Of a DNA stretch of 64,000 bases, positions 49,745-59,585 are shown piece by piece (position 1 is the stretch's first letter; each line of letters opens with the position of its first letter). The translations under genes and the position numbers were made by a program. Source of the DNA: Buchnera aphidicola (Tetraneura ulmi) (GTDB lineage: Bacteria > Pseudomonadota > Gammaproteobacteria > Enterobacterales > Enterobacteriaceae); assembly GCF_964058925.1 (NCBI RefSeq), contig NZ_OZ060366.1, forward strand, positions 36,300 through 100,299, given 5' to 3'. Below the pieces are notes generated by a model that did not search any database, had not been told where the DNA came from, and was given only the letters and a program-made list of their open reading frames with translations.

Positions 49745-49769
49745 AAGGGCTTTTATAGCCCTTTTTTAT
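49745..49769 (+). terminator. intrinsic terminator after tkt
   Basis: AAGGGCT (49745-49751) and AGCCCTT (49757-49763) form a 7-bp stem with a TTTAT loop followed by T-run TTTTTT. It is a classic terminator 15 bases past the tkt stop. Confidence 0.88.
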
Positions 49770-49867
49770 ATATTTAATTAAAAATATATTTTAAAAATTT
49801 AAGAAACTAATTTTTATGTTATTTAGTTTAAATTTTAAGTTAAAAAAATATACTATAGGATTCTTTA

Positions 49868-50998
49868 ATGATTTTATTATCAGTAATCGAATTACTTAAG
49901 AAACTTGTAGAAATTCCTTCAATAAGCCCCTTAGATTTGGGTTGTCAAAATATAATTGGAGAAATATTAGTTTCGTTAGGATTTAAAGTAGAAAAAATTT
50001 TAATAAATAAAACTAGTAATTTATGGGCTGAACATGGAAAAGGAAAAACTTTCACTTTTTTAGGTCATACTGACGTGGTACCACCAGGGAATATAAAAAA
50101 TTGGAATTCTAATCCGTTTTCTTTAAGAATTAGCAATAATTATGTTTTTGGTCGTGGAGTAGTTGATATGAAAGGATCTATTGCGGCCATGATAGTAGCC
50201 GTTCGTGATTTTATTTTTAGATATCCTTTTTATAAAGGAAGGATAACATTTTTAATTACTTCAGATGAAGAATCTACTGGAACCGATGGTACCGTTAAAA
50301 TAGTAGAAAAATTAATTCAAAGAAAAGAAAAAATTGATTTTTGTTTGGTAGGAGAACCTACAAGTGAATTTATTTTAGGTGATGTTATAAAGAATGGTAG
50401 AAGAGGTTCTTTAAGTGCTCAATTAATTATTTATGGTGTTCAAGGACATATTGCTTATCCTCATTTATTTGATAATCCTATTCATAAATCAATATTAATA
50501 TTGCAGAATTTAATTAAATATGATTGGAAGGATAAAAATGAATTTTTTCCCTCTACACAATTACAGATATATAAAATTAATTCTAGTACTAATGCAAATA
50601 ATGTTATACCTGGTGAATTAAAAATTGAGTTTAATGTTCGATTTAATCCTAAGACTACAGTAAGTAAAATTAAGTCAATTATATCGTTTTTATTAGATAG
50701 TAGTAATCTTAAATACAAGTTAAATTGGAAACAATTTTCTAATCCTTTTTATTCTAAACCTTGTAAATTAATTCCCATAGTAGAAAAATCTATTAATTCG
50801 ATTCAAAAAATTTCTACACAAGTATCTACTTCTGGAGGTACTTCAGATGGAAGATTTTTTTCAAATATGAATAGTGAAATAGTAGAATTAGGTTTAATAA
50901 ATAAAACAATTCATCAATGTAATGAAAGAACTTCAATTTCTGATTTAAAAGCTTTAGTTTTAATTTATAAAAAAATTATTTGTAATTTATTTATTTAA
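49868..50998 (+). CDS. dapE: succinyl-diaminopimelate desuccinylase
   Basis: Zinc enzyme releasing LL-diaminopimelate for lysine and cell wall synthesis. The 376 residues match E. coli (375). The M20 motifs are LGHTDVVPPG, FGRGVVDMKGSIAAM, ITSDEESTGTDGT and CLVGEPTSEF, with NGRRGSL and the dimer region VQGHIAYPHL. The late His is in GLINKTIHQCNE. It forms a convergent pair with the bamC-like remnant and dapA, which acts in the same pathway. Confidence 0.97.
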   Translation: MILLSVIELLKKLVEIPSISPLDLGCQNIIGEILVSLGFKVEKILINKTSNLWAEHGKGKTFTFLGHTDVVPPGNIKNWNSNPFSLRISNNYVFGRGVVDMKGSIAAMIVAVRDFIFRYPFYKGRITFLITSDEESTGTDGTVKIVEKLIQRKEKIDFCLVGEPTSEFILGDVIKNGRRGSLSAQLIIYGVQGHIAYPHLFDNPIHKSILILQNLIKYDWKDKNEFFPSTQLQIYKINSSTNANNVIPGELKIEFNVRFNPKTTVSKIKSIISFLLDSSNLKYKLNWKQFSNPFYSKPCKLIPIVEKSINSIQKISTQVSTSGGTSDGRFFSNMNSEIVELGLINKTIHQCNERTSISDLKALVLIYKKIICNLFI

Positions 50999-51031
50999 TT
51001 TTTTATAAAATAAATTAAATTTATGAAATTT

Positions 51032-51060
51032 CAGAGTATCAAGTTGATACTCTGTTTTTA
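51032..51060 (+). terminator. intrinsic terminator after dapE
   Basis: CAGAGTATCA (51032-51041) and TGATACTCTG (51045-51054) form a perfect 10-bp stem with a 3-base loop followed by TTTTTA. It starts 34 bases past the dapE stop. Confidence 0.88.
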
Positions 51061-51136
51061 TTAAATTATATTTTTTTAAAATTCTTTTTAAAGTATTTGA
51101 AATTGTTTTAATTTAAGAATTACGTTTTAATGAAGG

Positions 51137-51388
51137 TTAAATTAAATTATTTTCTTTGTTTTTTTTATGATTTATTTTAAGTATTTCAGAAACGTTAAAT
51201 GATTCATTTTTTTTTGAATTGTTCATATCTAACAGTGAATTTTTGTTTTCTACATTTTCTTCTTTAATGTTTTTAGATGGATTAAACATATTATGTTTGT
51301 ATAGTTGTCGATTCGAACAAGAAGACATTAGTAAAGATAGTATGAAAAATAAACATAAACAAATAGATTTTTTTTTATAAAAAATCAT
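51137..51388 (-). CDS. short lipoprotein, probable N-terminal remnant of BamC
   Basis: 83 residues from the ATG at 51388, which has GAGGA 7 bases upstream. A lipoprotein signal peptide is clear: Lys-rich start, hydrophobic core [14 protein letters not shown] with lipobox LMSSC. After the lipid Cys the sequence SNRQLYKHN resembles E. coli BamC SSDSRYKRQ, and dapA-bamC adjacency is the E. coli order. The remaining 50 residues are Asn/Lys/Glu-rich with no domain, so the two BamC helix-grip domains are gone. It overlaps dapA by 14 bases. Function as an outer-membrane assembly lipoprotein is doubtful; the family assignment is an inference. Confidence 0.65.
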   Translation of the reverse strand: MIFYKKKSICLCLFFILSLLMSSCSNRQLYKHNMFNPSKNIKEENVENKNSLLDMNNSKKNESFNVSEILKINHKKNKENNLI

Positions 51389-52280
51389 TTTTTTCCTCTT
51401 TTTTATAAATTTTTGCATTTTTTAATGCATGGATTAATGTTATTTTGGTGTTATCAGAGATTTTAGTTAAAGGCAATCGTATTTTATCTGATAAAATTAG
51501 ATTTATTTTTTTTGCCGCCCATTTTATAGGAATAGGATTTGATTCTATAAATAAAGATTGGTGTAATATTTCTAATTCTTGATTTATTAATCTAGCTTTT
51601 TTAAAATTACCCTCATTTGCTAATTGACAAATTTTTTGCATTTTTTTTGCTGCAATGTTTGCTGTAACTGATATTACTCCATTTCCACCTAATTGTATGA
51701 AATCTAAAAAAGTACAATCATCACCGCTAATTAGAATAAAGTCCTTTTTTACTTTTTGTTTTATTTTATTTACTCTTGATAAATCTCCTGTAGCTTCTTT
51801 TATTCCGATTATATTTTTTAGTTTTGATAATTTTATTACAGTGTTAGGAATTAAATCACATCCAGTTCTAGAAGGAACATTATACAATATTTGAGGAAGT
51901 TCAGTATTTTCTGATATAGATTTAAAATGTTGATATAGTCCTTCTTGAGTTGGTTTGTTGTAATAAGGAGTAACATTTAAACATGCAGCTATTCCACTAT
52001 TTTCAAATTTTTTAGTTAGAGAAATGCTTTCTTTAGTAGCATTAGCTCCAGTTCCGGCTATAATTGGAATCTTCCCATCAGAAAATTCTAGTGTTAACAT
52101 TACTACATGTATATGTTCAGATTGATTCAATGTAGCTGATTCTCCAGTAGTACCAACCGAAACTATTGCTGATGTTCCATTTTTGACATGATAATTCACT
52201 AGTTTTTTTAAACTAAATTTACAAATTCTACCTTTTTCGTTCATTGGTGTAATTAGTGCTACTATACTTCCTTTTAACAT
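51375..52280 (-). CDS. dapA: 4-hydroxy-tetrahydrodipicolinate synthase
   Basis: Condenses pyruvate with aspartate semialdehyde, the first dedicated lysine/DAP step. It has 301 residues against 292 in E. coli, with a short Lys-rich C-terminal extension. The Schiff-base Lys161 lies in [10 protein letters not shown], Tyr133 in [10 protein letters not shown], and the substrate loop is [21 protein letters not shown] region precedes the ATG. The following lipoprotein gene overlaps its 3' end. Confidence 0.97.
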   Translation of the reverse strand: MLKGSIVALITPMNEKGRICKFSLKKLVNYHVKNGTSAIVSVGTTGESATLNQSEHIHVVMLTLEFSDGKIPIIAGTGANATKESISLTKKFENSGIAACLNVTPYYNKPTQEGLYQHFKSISENTELPQILYNVPSRTGCDLIPNTVIKLSKLKNIIGIKEATGDLSRVNKIKQKVKKDFILISGDDCTFLDFIQLGGNGVISVTANIAAKKMQKICQLANEGNFKKARLINQELEILHQSLFIESNPIPIKWAAKKINLILSDKIRLPLTKISDNTKITLIHALKNAKIYKKEEKNDFL

Positions 52281-53156
52281 TATATGTTATATCCTAAAAA
52301 TAATTTTTTTATATTTTATTAAAAATTAATTCAGTAAAATAATTAATAAATAGAAGTTAATATTTTAAATATTATTAAGTTCATTCAATTTTTATTTTTT
52401 TAATGTAATACATATATTTTTTTTATAGAAAGTATTTTTATAAATTAATTTATTCAATAATTTATTAAATTATAAAAATAAATATTTATTATACAACAAT
52501 GAATATACTTTAAGTAAAATTTTATAAATTAATAATTTATCTATATTTGAAACGACTATATTTTTTAAAATTTAAAAATTTTATTAATTATCTTTAATGT
52601 ATTAATATTTTAGATTATATCTAAATATAAATATTATATTCAACTTTTATTTTTTAAAATAATATATACATGAAAATATTTTTTTAATTTTTCTTTAAGG
52701 TTGTTTAGTTTTTTAATTAATTTTTAAATAATTAAACTAATATTAATTAATATATTATTTTTTAAATAGTGATAAATTCTATTATTTAGAAAAAAAAATT
52801 AATTTTTATTTTAATAATAACTAAAAATTATTATTTATATCAATTTTTTTTAGTTAAATTGAAAAATATAGTTTTTCTAAATTAGAATATTTAGTTTTTA
52901 TATTCTTTAAATTTTTTAAAAAAAATAATTACCACAAAAGAAAGTTTTAAAATGTATAGAAAAATTATTTTTTTTAATAAGAATATTAAGAAATTTTTTA
53001 AAAATTTTTAAAAATTATTCATATTATGAATATCAATTATTAATTAATATTTCAATCAATAATTTTTTTTAGGCGGGTGTGTTTCTGCCCGCCAATTTTA
53101 ATTATAATTTGTAGTTTTTAATACAAAAAATAATTATTTTTGTATATAGAATTTTT
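52281..53156. other. gene-free interval between dapA and aroC
   Basis: About 876 bases of very A+T-rich DNA with no credible open frame on either strand. dapA points away from it to the left; aroC runs toward it from the right. Its only G+C-rich feature is the hairpin at 53072-53093. It is likely a remnant of deleted genes, none of which I can identify. Confidence 0.6.
53072..53093. terminator. G+C-rich hairpin downstream of aroC
   Basis: GGCGGG (53072-53077) and CCCGCC (53088-53093) form a 6-bp all-G/C stem, extendable by two wobble pairs. It lies 64 bases after the aroC stop. Neither side has a clean T-run: plus reads AATTTTAATT, minus reads TAAAAAAAA. It may be an aroC terminator or transcript-stabilising structure, or a relic on the plus strand. 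Confidence 0.5.
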
Positions 53157-54245
53157 TTATTTTTTTTGGTTGTTTTTTATTATTTGATTTAAACATTGAG
53201 ATTGATTTCTTAATAAATGATCCATTAATACGATTGAAAGCATAGCTTCTACAATTGGAACAGCTCTAATTCCAACACAAGGATCGTGTCTTCCTTTTAT
53301 TATAAATTTGCAATTTTCTTTTTTTTTATTAATTGTTATTCCAGGAATTCCAATACTTGAAGTAGGTTTAAATGCTGCTTTGGCAATAATGGTGTTTCCA
53401 TTACTTATACCTCCTAGGATTCCACCTGAATGATTGCTTTTAAATTTTTCGTTATACATATAATCTCTATGTTCACTTCCTTTTTGTTCAATTACAGAAA
53501 AACCATCTCCAATTTCTACTCCTTTTACAGCATTAATACTCATTAATGCATGAGCAATATCAGCATCTAGTTTATCGAATACAGGTTCTCCTAATCCTAT
53601 AGGAACATTTTTAGCTATTACAGTAATTTCAGCCCCAATAGAATCTTTTTCTTTTTTTATTTTATTTAGATAACTTTTTAGTTCTTTTAAAATATTTTTA
53701 TTTGGAGAAAAAAATTGATTTTCTTCAATTTCTTTTAGAGAACTAAATTTACAATTAATTTTTCCTAATTTTGATAAATATGCTTTGATGATTATTTTAT
53801 GGTTAATGAATAAATATTTTTTTGCAATTGCTCCTGCAGCTACTCGAATAGTAGTCTCTCTTGCAGAAGATCTTCCCCCTCCTCTAAAATCTCTAATTCC
53901 ATATTTTTTTTCATAAGTAAAATCTGCATGACCCGGTCTGTATAAGTTCTTAATATTTTCGTAATCTTGTGATCTTTGATCTTGGTTATAAATGATTAAT
54001 CCTATACTTGTTCCAGTTGTTTTTCCGTTAAATATTCCAGACAAGATTTTAATTTTATCTGGTTCTCTTCTAGGTGAAGTATATTTAGATGTTCCAGGTT
54101 TTCTTTTTTCTAGTTCTTTTTGCAAGTCTTGCTCAGATAATTCTAAACCTGGAGGAACTCCATCAACAACACCTCCTAAAGCTATTCCATGTGATTCTCC
54201 AAATGTAGTTACTTTAAACATTTTTCCAATGCTATTTCCAGGCAT
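53157..54245 (-). CDS. aroC: chorismate synthase
   Basis: Last shikimate step, making chorismate with reduced FMN. The 362 residues match E. coli (361). [58 protein letters not shown], and [20 protein letters not shown] are the family signatures. GGAAAAAA lies before the ATG. E. coli has prmB upstream of aroC; it is absent here. It supplies precursors for phenylalanine, tyrosine and tryptophan. Confidence 0.97.
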   Translation of the reverse strand: MPGNSIGKMFKVTTFGESHGIALGGVVDGVPPGLELSEQDLQKELEKRKPGTSKYTSPRREPDKIKILSGIFNGKTTGTSIGLIIYNQDQRSQDYENIKNLYRPGHADFTYEKKYGIRDFRGGGRSSARETTIRVAAGAIAKKYLFINHKIIIKAYLSKLGKINCKFSSLKEIEENQFFSPNKNILKELKSYLNKIKKEKDSIGAEITVIAKNVPIGLGEPVFDKLDADIAHALMSINAVKGVEIGDGFSVIEQKGSEHRDYMYNEKFKSNHSGGILGGISNGNTIIAKAAFKPTSSIGIPGITINKKKENCKFIIKGRHDPCVGIRAVPIVEAMLSIVLMDHLLRNQSQCLNQIIKNNQKK

Positions 54246-54423
54246 TTTTTTTCCTTTTTTATATTTATTTATTGTAAATAATAATCATCTTATAATTAAT
54301 AATACATTTTTTATTTTAATCTTTTTTTTAAATATAAATATTTAATTAAAAATTTATAATTTGCATATTTTTTACTTTTAAATAATATTTAAATTAAATA
54401 CGATTAATTAATTTAATTAATAT

Positions 54424-54461
54424 AAAAAATAGTTTTTAAATTTAGTTTAAAACTATTTTTT
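54424..54461 (+). other. A+T-rich hairpin upstream of smrB
   Basis: AAAAAATAGTTTT (54424-54436) and AAAACTATTTTTT (54449-54461) form a perfect 13-bp stem with a 12-base loop and a T-run, 41 bases before the smrB start. It resembles an intrinsic terminator but no plus-strand gene lies upstream, so it could be a leader structure or chance. Confidence 0.35.
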
Positions 54462-54502
54462 TTAATTTTTAAAACTATAAATAAAAAATTTTTGGTTAAG
54501 TT

Positions 54503-55030
54503 ATGACTAAAGAGAAAAAGTTATTAAATCTAAATGAATTGTCTTTTAAAGAGTATATGATAGATACAAATAAAATTGTTCAAGATAAATTTTATCAAAA
54601 TAAACGTTTTTATATAAATTTAAAATCTTATAAAAAAAAACGAATTGTTGAAGAAGAATTGCATAGTTACTATTTTTCTAATACAAAAAAATATTTTTTA
54701 TTAAAAGAAAATCCAATATGTTATATTCGTAATAAAATATTTTTTGGTTATCTTAAAAATTTAAAAAATGGAAAGTATTTTCCTGAAATTACATTAGATT
54801 TACATGGTTTAACTAAAAATCAGGCAAAAAAAGAATTAGGAAAATTATTTTTTATTTGTCAAAAAGAAAAATTTTCTTGTGTGTCTATTATTCATGGACA
54901 TGGAAAAAATATACTAAAGTTAAATATTCCGTTTTGGTTATCACAACACCCAAATGTCATAGCATTTCATGAAGCTCCAAAAAGATTTGGAACAAACGTA
55001 GCAATATTAGTTTTGTTAGAAGTTATTTAA
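54503..55030 (+). CDS. smrB: Smr-domain ribosome rescue endonuclease SmrB
   Basis: In E. coli SmrB cleaves mRNA at collided ribosomes. The 175 residues match E. coli (183). The first 95 residues include LHSYYFSNTKKYFLL and the segment NPICYIRNKIFFGYLK. The Smr domain follows: PEITLDLHGLTKNQAKKELG with the DLHG motif, then VSIIHGHGKNILKLNIPFWL with HGxG, and FHEAPKRFGTNVAILVLLE. Divergent placement to aroC follows E. coli. Retention in a reduced genome suggests rescue of stalled ribosomes is still needed. Confidence 0.93.
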   Translation: MTKEKKLLNLNELSFKEYMIDTNKIVQDKFYQNKRFYINLKSYKKKRIVEEELHSYYFSNTKKYFLLKENPICYIRNKIFFGYLKNLKNGKYFPEITLDLHGLTKNQAKKELGKLFFICQKEKFSCVSIIHGHGKNILKLNIPFWLSQHPNVIAFHEAPKRFGTNVAILVLLEVI

Positions 55031-55217
55031 AAAATGATTAATTCGTAAAAGATTTTGTTTTTTTTTGATTTTGTATTAAATAATATTTTCCTATTATTAT
55101 TAATTTTAGAATTATAAATATCATTATAAATGATAGATTATTATTAGGTTTAAATCTTATTTTATTTATTTTGTAAATTTTAAAATTCAAAAATTTTATT
55201 ATAAGGCATTATTAATT

Positions 55218-56117
55218 ATGAACAATAGTAATCGCTTACGAATTGCTATACAAAAATCAGGTCGTTTGAGTGATGATTCAATTAAATTATTACTTCTTTG
55301 TGGAATTAAAGTAAATTTAGAACAACAACATTTAATTTCTTTTTCTCAAAATATGCCGATAGAAGTAATGAGAGTTAGAGATGATGATATACCAGGTTTG
55401 ATTATGGATGGTATTGTAGAATTAGGAATTGTTGGAAAAAATGTATTAGAGGAAATAGCTCTATCTCGTCAAGATCAAGAAAAAAGTATTAAATATCAAA
55501 TACTTAAAGATTTAGATTTTGGAATATGTAGATTATCTTTATCAGTGCCAGTAGATAAAAATTATTTTAATTTAAAATGTTTTAATAATACTTGTATTGC
55601 AACATCTTATCCTTATTTATTAAAAAAATATTTAAATAAAGAAAAAATTCAATTTAGTTCTTTTTTATTAAATGGATCTGTAGAAGTGGCCCCTAGAGCT
55701 GGTTTATCCGATGCTATTTGTGATTTAGTGTCTACAGGTGGTACATTAGAAACAAATGGTTTACGAGAAGTAGAAGTAATATATCATTCACATGCATGTT
55801 TAATTAGTTCAAGTAAAGACATTTCTAGTTTTAAAAAAAAAATTATTGAAAAGTTGTTGGTTCGGATAACTGGTATAATTACAGCTAGGGAATCTAAATA
55901 TATTATGTTGCATATTCCAATCAATAAAGTTAAAGAAGTAATAAGTTTGTTAAGTGGAGCTGAACACCCAACAATTTTAAATTTAGTAGGTGACAAAAAT
56001 CGTGTTGCTATGCATATGGTTAGTAGAGAAAGTATTTTTTGGGAAACTATGGAAAAATTAAAAATATTAGGAGCAAGTTCTATTTTAGTTTTACCCATAG
56101 AAAAAATGATGGAGTAA
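55218..56117 (+). CDS. hisG: ATP phosphoribosyltransferase
   Basis: First step of histidine synthesis, feedback-inhibited by His in relatives. The 299 residues are the long form with its own regulatory C-terminal domain, so HisZ is not needed. [20 protein letters not shown] opens the protein; [19 protein letters not shown] and the PRPP loop [10 protein letters not shown] are present. It heads hisGDCBHAFI. I saw no His-rich leader peptide in the 187 bases upstream, so his attenuation appears to be lost. Confidence 0.97.
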   Translation: MNNSNRLRIAIQKSGRLSDDSIKLLLLCGIKVNLEQQHLISFSQNMPIEVMRVRDDDIPGLIMDGIVELGIVGKNVLEEIALSRQDQEKSIKYQILKDLDFGICRLSLSVPVDKNYFNLKCFNNTCIATSYPYLLKKYLNKEKIQFSSFLLNGSVEVAPRAGLSDAICDLVSTGGTLETNGLREVEVIYHSHACLISSSKDISSFKKKIIEKLLVRITGIITARESKYIMLHIPINKVKEVISLLSGAEHPTILNLVGDKNRVAMHMVSRESIFWETMEKLKILGASSILVLPIEKMME

Positions 56118-56124
56118 AAAATAA

Positions 56125-57414
56125 ATGTTGAAGAATGTTTTTTTTTGGAAAGAATTAGATGAAGAACAAAAAAAAAGAATTTTATCTCGTCCAAATATTC
56201 ATATAAAAAAAAAATATAAAAAATTAGTAAGAAATATTCTTTTTGATGTTTTTAATTATGGTGATTTAGCTTTAAAAAAATATTGTTTGTTGTTTGATAA
56301 AATAAAAATAGAAAAATTTAAAATTGAACAACAAATAGTATTAAATTCTCATTTAAATGTTAGTGAAAATTTTAAAAAATCTATACTTCATGCTAAAAAA
56401 AATATTGAGTATTTTCATGGTTTTCAGAAGAAAAAAGATATAGATGTAGAAATAGAACCAGGAGTTAGATGTCAGCATATTTCTATCCCAATTGATTCTG
56501 TAGGTTTATATATTCCTGGAGGATCGTCTCCGTTAGTTTCTACAGTTTTGATGTTAGCTATTCCAGCGAAAATTGCTGGTTGTAGAAAAATAATTTTATG
56601 TTCACCTCCTCCTATATCAAATGAAATTTTATACTGCGCTTATATTTGTGGGATACAAGATATATATCAAATAGGTGGATCTCAAGCGATTGCAGCTATG
56701 GCTTTTGGAACTGAAAGCATACCTAAAGTACAAAAAATTTTTGGACCAGGTAATGTGTATGTCACTGAAGCAAAAATACAAATTAATAATTTCTCAGAAG
56801 GTGTTTCTATCGATATGCCAGCTGGTCCTTCAGAAATATTAGTTATAGCAGACAAAAGCGCTAATCCTGATTTTATTGCTTCTGATCTTTTATCACAATC
56901 CGAACATGGGATGGATTCTCAATCTATTTTTATTAGTCCAGAATATACGTTAGTTAAACAGGTTATTTCTTCAATTTCGACTCAAATGAAAAATTTTTCT
57001 AAATTGGATCTCATTTTTCAGTCGATGGAAAATAGCAGATTCATTGTTTCTGAAAATTTATTAGAATGTATAAAAATATCAAATATATATGCTCCTGAAC
57101 ATTTAATAATACAAACTTTAAATTCTAGAAAATTATTAAAAGATATTATTAATGCTGGATCTATTTTTTTAGGAAAATGGTCGCCTGAATCAGTAGGAGA
57201 TTATGCTTCTGGGTCTAATCATGTTCTACCTACTAATGGATATTCATCATCTTATTCAGGATTACGCGTTTTTGATTTTCAAAAAGATATAACTGTACAG
57301 GAATTAACAAGAAATGGATTAGTTAATTTGTCTTCTACTATTTTAAAATTAGCATCTTTTGAAAAAATGGATGCACATAAAAATTCTGTTTTAGTAAGAA
57401 TAAAAGAAGATTGA
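56125..57414 (+). CDS. hisD: histidinol dehydrogenase
   Basis: Oxidises histidinol to histidine in two NAD steps. The 429 residues match E. coli (434). LYIPGGSSPLVSTVLMLAIP, FGPGNVYVTEAKIQI, PAGPSEILVIADKSANP, the zinc-ligand region LLSQSEHGMDSQSIF and EHLIIQT are typical. It starts 7 bases after hisG. The start ATG at 56125 gives MLKNVFFWKELDEEQ, matching the usual short N-terminus. Confidence 0.97.
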   Translation: MLKNVFFWKELDEEQKKRILSRPNIHIKKKYKKLVRNILFDVFNYGDLALKKYCLLFDKIKIEKFKIEQQIVLNSHLNVSENFKKSILHAKKNIEYFHGFQKKKDIDVEIEPGVRCQHISIPIDSVGLYIPGGSSPLVSTVLMLAIPAKIAGCRKIILCSPPPISNEILYCAYICGIQDIYQIGGSQAIAAMAFGTESIPKVQKIFGPGNVYVTEAKIQINNFSEGVSIDMPAGPSEILVIADKSANPDFIASDLLSQSEHGMDSQSIFISPEYTLVKQVISSISTQMKNFSKLDLIFQSMENSRFIVSENLLECIKISNIYAPEHLIIQTLNSRKLLKDIINAGSIFLGKWSPESVGDYASGSNHVLPTNGYSSSYSGLRVFDFQKDITVQELTRNGLVNLSSTILKLASFEKMDAHKNSVLVRIKED

Positions 57415-57431
57415 ATGGAGAAAAAATAAAT

Positions 57432-58487
57432 TTGAAAATTATAGATTTAGCTCGTAAAAATATTAGAGATATTCAACCTTATCAATCAGCTCGTCGTATA
57501 GGAGGAAGTGGAGATACTTGGTTAAATGCAAATGAGTTACCTATTTCAACTTCATTTAAAATAGACATTGAAAATTTAAATCGATATCCTCAGTTTCAGT
57601 CTAAAAAGTTGATTTCACATTATTCTGATTATATAGGATGCAATGAAGATCAAATATTAATTACAAGAGGAGCAGATGAAGGAATTGAGTTATTAGTTAA
57701 AGCTTTTTGTGAATCTAAAATAGATTCAATTATAACATGTCCTCCAACGTATGATATGTATAGAATTTGTGCGCAATTGTTTGGTATTAATAATAAAGTA
57801 TGTTTTAGATTATCTAATTGGAGTTTAAATATTTTAGATATTAAAAAAAAAATAAATAATGTAAAAATAATTTATATTTGTAATCCTAATAATCCAACAG
57901 GAAATATAATTAGTATTATTGATATAGAAAAAATTTTAGAAATTAGTTTTGGTCGTAGTTTAGTAGTTATTGATGAGGCGTATATTGAATTTTTTTCAAA
58001 AGGAAGTTGTGTGTCTTTATTATCTAAGTATAAACATTTAGTAATTTTACGTACTTTATCTAAAGCTTTTGGATTAGCTAGTATTAGATGCGGTTTTGTT
58101 GTGTCTAATTTAGAAGTAATAAAAATATTATCCAAAGTTATTGCTCCATATCCATTACCTGGACCGGTAGAACAAATAGCTGTATCTTCGTTAAAAAAAG
58201 AAAATATTTTTTTTATGAAAGATTGTGTACATTCGTTAATTAAGACTAGAAATTGGTTTTTTAGTGAATTAAAAAAATGTGGTTTTGTAATAAAAGTTTT
58301 TAATAGTTATACTAATTTTTTGTTAGTAAAATTTAGTTGTGTTGAATCAATAATCAATTCTTTAAAAAAAAAAGGAATTATAATTCGTGATCAAACAGAA
58401 AAATATGGGTTACAGGAATGTATTAGAATTTCTATTGGAACTCGTAGTGAATGTTTAAATTTTTTAAAAGTAATTAAAAATATATAA
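57432..58487 (+). CDS. hisC: histidinol-phosphate aminotransferase
   Basis: PLP enzyme of histidine synthesis. There is no ATG near the N-terminus. A TTG at 57432, 11 bases after GGAG, gives 351 residues starting MKIIDLARKNIRD; a TTG at 57411 overlapping the hisD stop would give 358. I prefer the former, weakly. The PLP Lys is in TLSKAFGLASIRCGF; YICNPNNPTGNIIS and VVIDEAYIEFF are conserved. The A10 run near 58364 is in frame. E. coli HisC has 356 residues. Confidence 0.95.
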   Translation: MKIIDLARKNIRDIQPYQSARRIGGSGDTWLNANELPISTSFKIDIENLNRYPQFQSKKLISHYSDYIGCNEDQILITRGADEGIELLVKAFCESKIDSIITCPPTYDMYRICAQLFGINNKVCFRLSNWSLNILDIKKKINNVKIIYICNPNNPTGNIISIIDIEKILEISFGRSLVVIDEAYIEFFSKGSCVSLLSKYKHLVILRTLSKAFGLASIRCGFVVSNLEVIKILSKVIAPYPLPGPVEQIAVSSLKKENIFFMKDCVHSLIKTRNWFFSELKKCGFVIKVFNSYTNFLLVKFSCVESIINSLKKKGIIIRDQTEKYGLQECIRISIGTRSECLNFLKVIKNI

Positions 58488-58500
58488 TATAGAAAAAAAT

Positions 58501-59583
58501 ATGAAAATTAATAAATTAAGAAAAATTTTGTTTATTGATAGAGATGGTACTTTAATAAAAGAGCCTGAAATCAATTTTCAAGTTGATAGTTTAGAGAAAA
58601 TTAAATTTGAACCAGAAGTTTTTTTATCTTTAATAAAACTAAAAAGTTATGGATATAGTTTTGTTATGATTACTAATCAAGATGGATTAGGAACAAAACA
58701 ATTTCCGTTTTCTTGTTTTAATAAAGTTCAAAACTTTATAATTAATACGTTTAAATCTCAAAAAATTTTATTTAAAGAAATTTTTATTTGTCCACATCAA
58801 GAAAAAGAAAATTGTTCATGTAGAAAACCAAAAACAGGATTACTTAAAGATTGGTTTAAAAAGAATATTTTACATAAAAGTAGTTGTTATGTTATTGGAG
58901 ATAGAAATACAGATATGGAGTTTGCAAATAATATTGGAGTAACTGGTTTATTATACCATCCTGAAAAAAATAATTGGTTTGAAATAGCTGAAAAACTTTC
59001 TTCAAATAAAAACAGGTATGGTAAATGTATTAGAAAAACTAGTGAATCGTCAGTTTTAGTCGAAATATGGTTAGATCGAATAGAAAAAAGTAATATTAGT
59101 ACCGGAATTCCATTTTTTGATCATATGTTAGATCAAATTTCTGTTCATGGAGCATTTAAAATGAATATTTTTGCTAATGGAGACACACAAGTAGATGATC
59201 ATCATACTGTAGAAGATACTGCTATAACTTTTGGAAATGCTTTTTTAAAAGCTTTGAATAATAAGGTTGGTATTGGTCGATTTGGATTTACTTTGCCAAT
59301 GGATGAAAGTGTAAGTACTTGTATATTGGATTTATCAGGACGACCATATTTGTCTTATGAATCAATTTTTAAATATCAAAAAATAGGTGATTTAAGCACT
59401 GATATGATCAAACATTTTTTTAGTTCAGTTGCTTATTCTATGATGTGTACAATTCACTTAAAATCTAAAGGAGAAAATGATCATCATATTGCTGAAAGTA
59501 TGTTTAAATCTTTTGGAATGGTTTTAAAACAAGCAAAGAAAATAACTGATAGTTACTTACCAAGTTCAAAAGGAATTTTATAA
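58501..59583 (+). CDS. hisB: bifunctional histidinol-phosphatase / imidazoleglycerol-phosphate dehydratase
   Basis: Two-domain enzyme of 360 residues (E. coli 355). The N-terminal HAD phosphatase has FIDRDGTLIKEP with the DxD nucleophile pair, a zinc loop CPHQEKENCSCRKPKTG, and GDRNTDMEFA. The C-terminal dehydratase has GIPFFDHMLDQISVHGAF, DDHHTVEDTAITFG and SKGENDHHIAESMFK, the manganese-binding His clusters. It is 13 bases after hisC. Confidence 0.97.
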   Translation: MKINKLRKILFIDRDGTLIKEPEINFQVDSLEKIKFEPEVFLSLIKLKSYGYSFVMITNQDGLGTKQFPFSCFNKVQNFIINTFKSQKILFKEIFICPHQEKENCSCRKPKTGLLKDWFKKNILHKSSCYVIGDRNTDMEFANNIGVTGLLYHPEKNNWFEIAEKLSSNKNRYGKCIRKTSESSVLVEIWLDRIEKSNISTGIPFFDHMLDQISVHGAFKMNIFANGDTQVDDHHTVEDTAITFGNAFLKALNNKVGIGRFGFTLPMDESVSTCILDLSGRPYLSYESIFKYQKIGDLSTDMIKHFFSSVAYSMMCTIHLKSKGENDHHIAESMFKSFGMVLKQAKKITDSYLPSSKGIL

Positions 59584-59585
59584 TT

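Noticed and set aside
14316..53156. Mobile elements, prophage, CRISPR arrays or toxin-antitoxin pairs in the three long gaps
   Set aside because: No transposase, integrase, direct-repeat array or paired small genes were seen; the gaps look like decayed DNA.
55031..55217. his leader peptide and attenuator
   Set aside because: No short frame with consecutive His codons and no terminator stem precede hisG.
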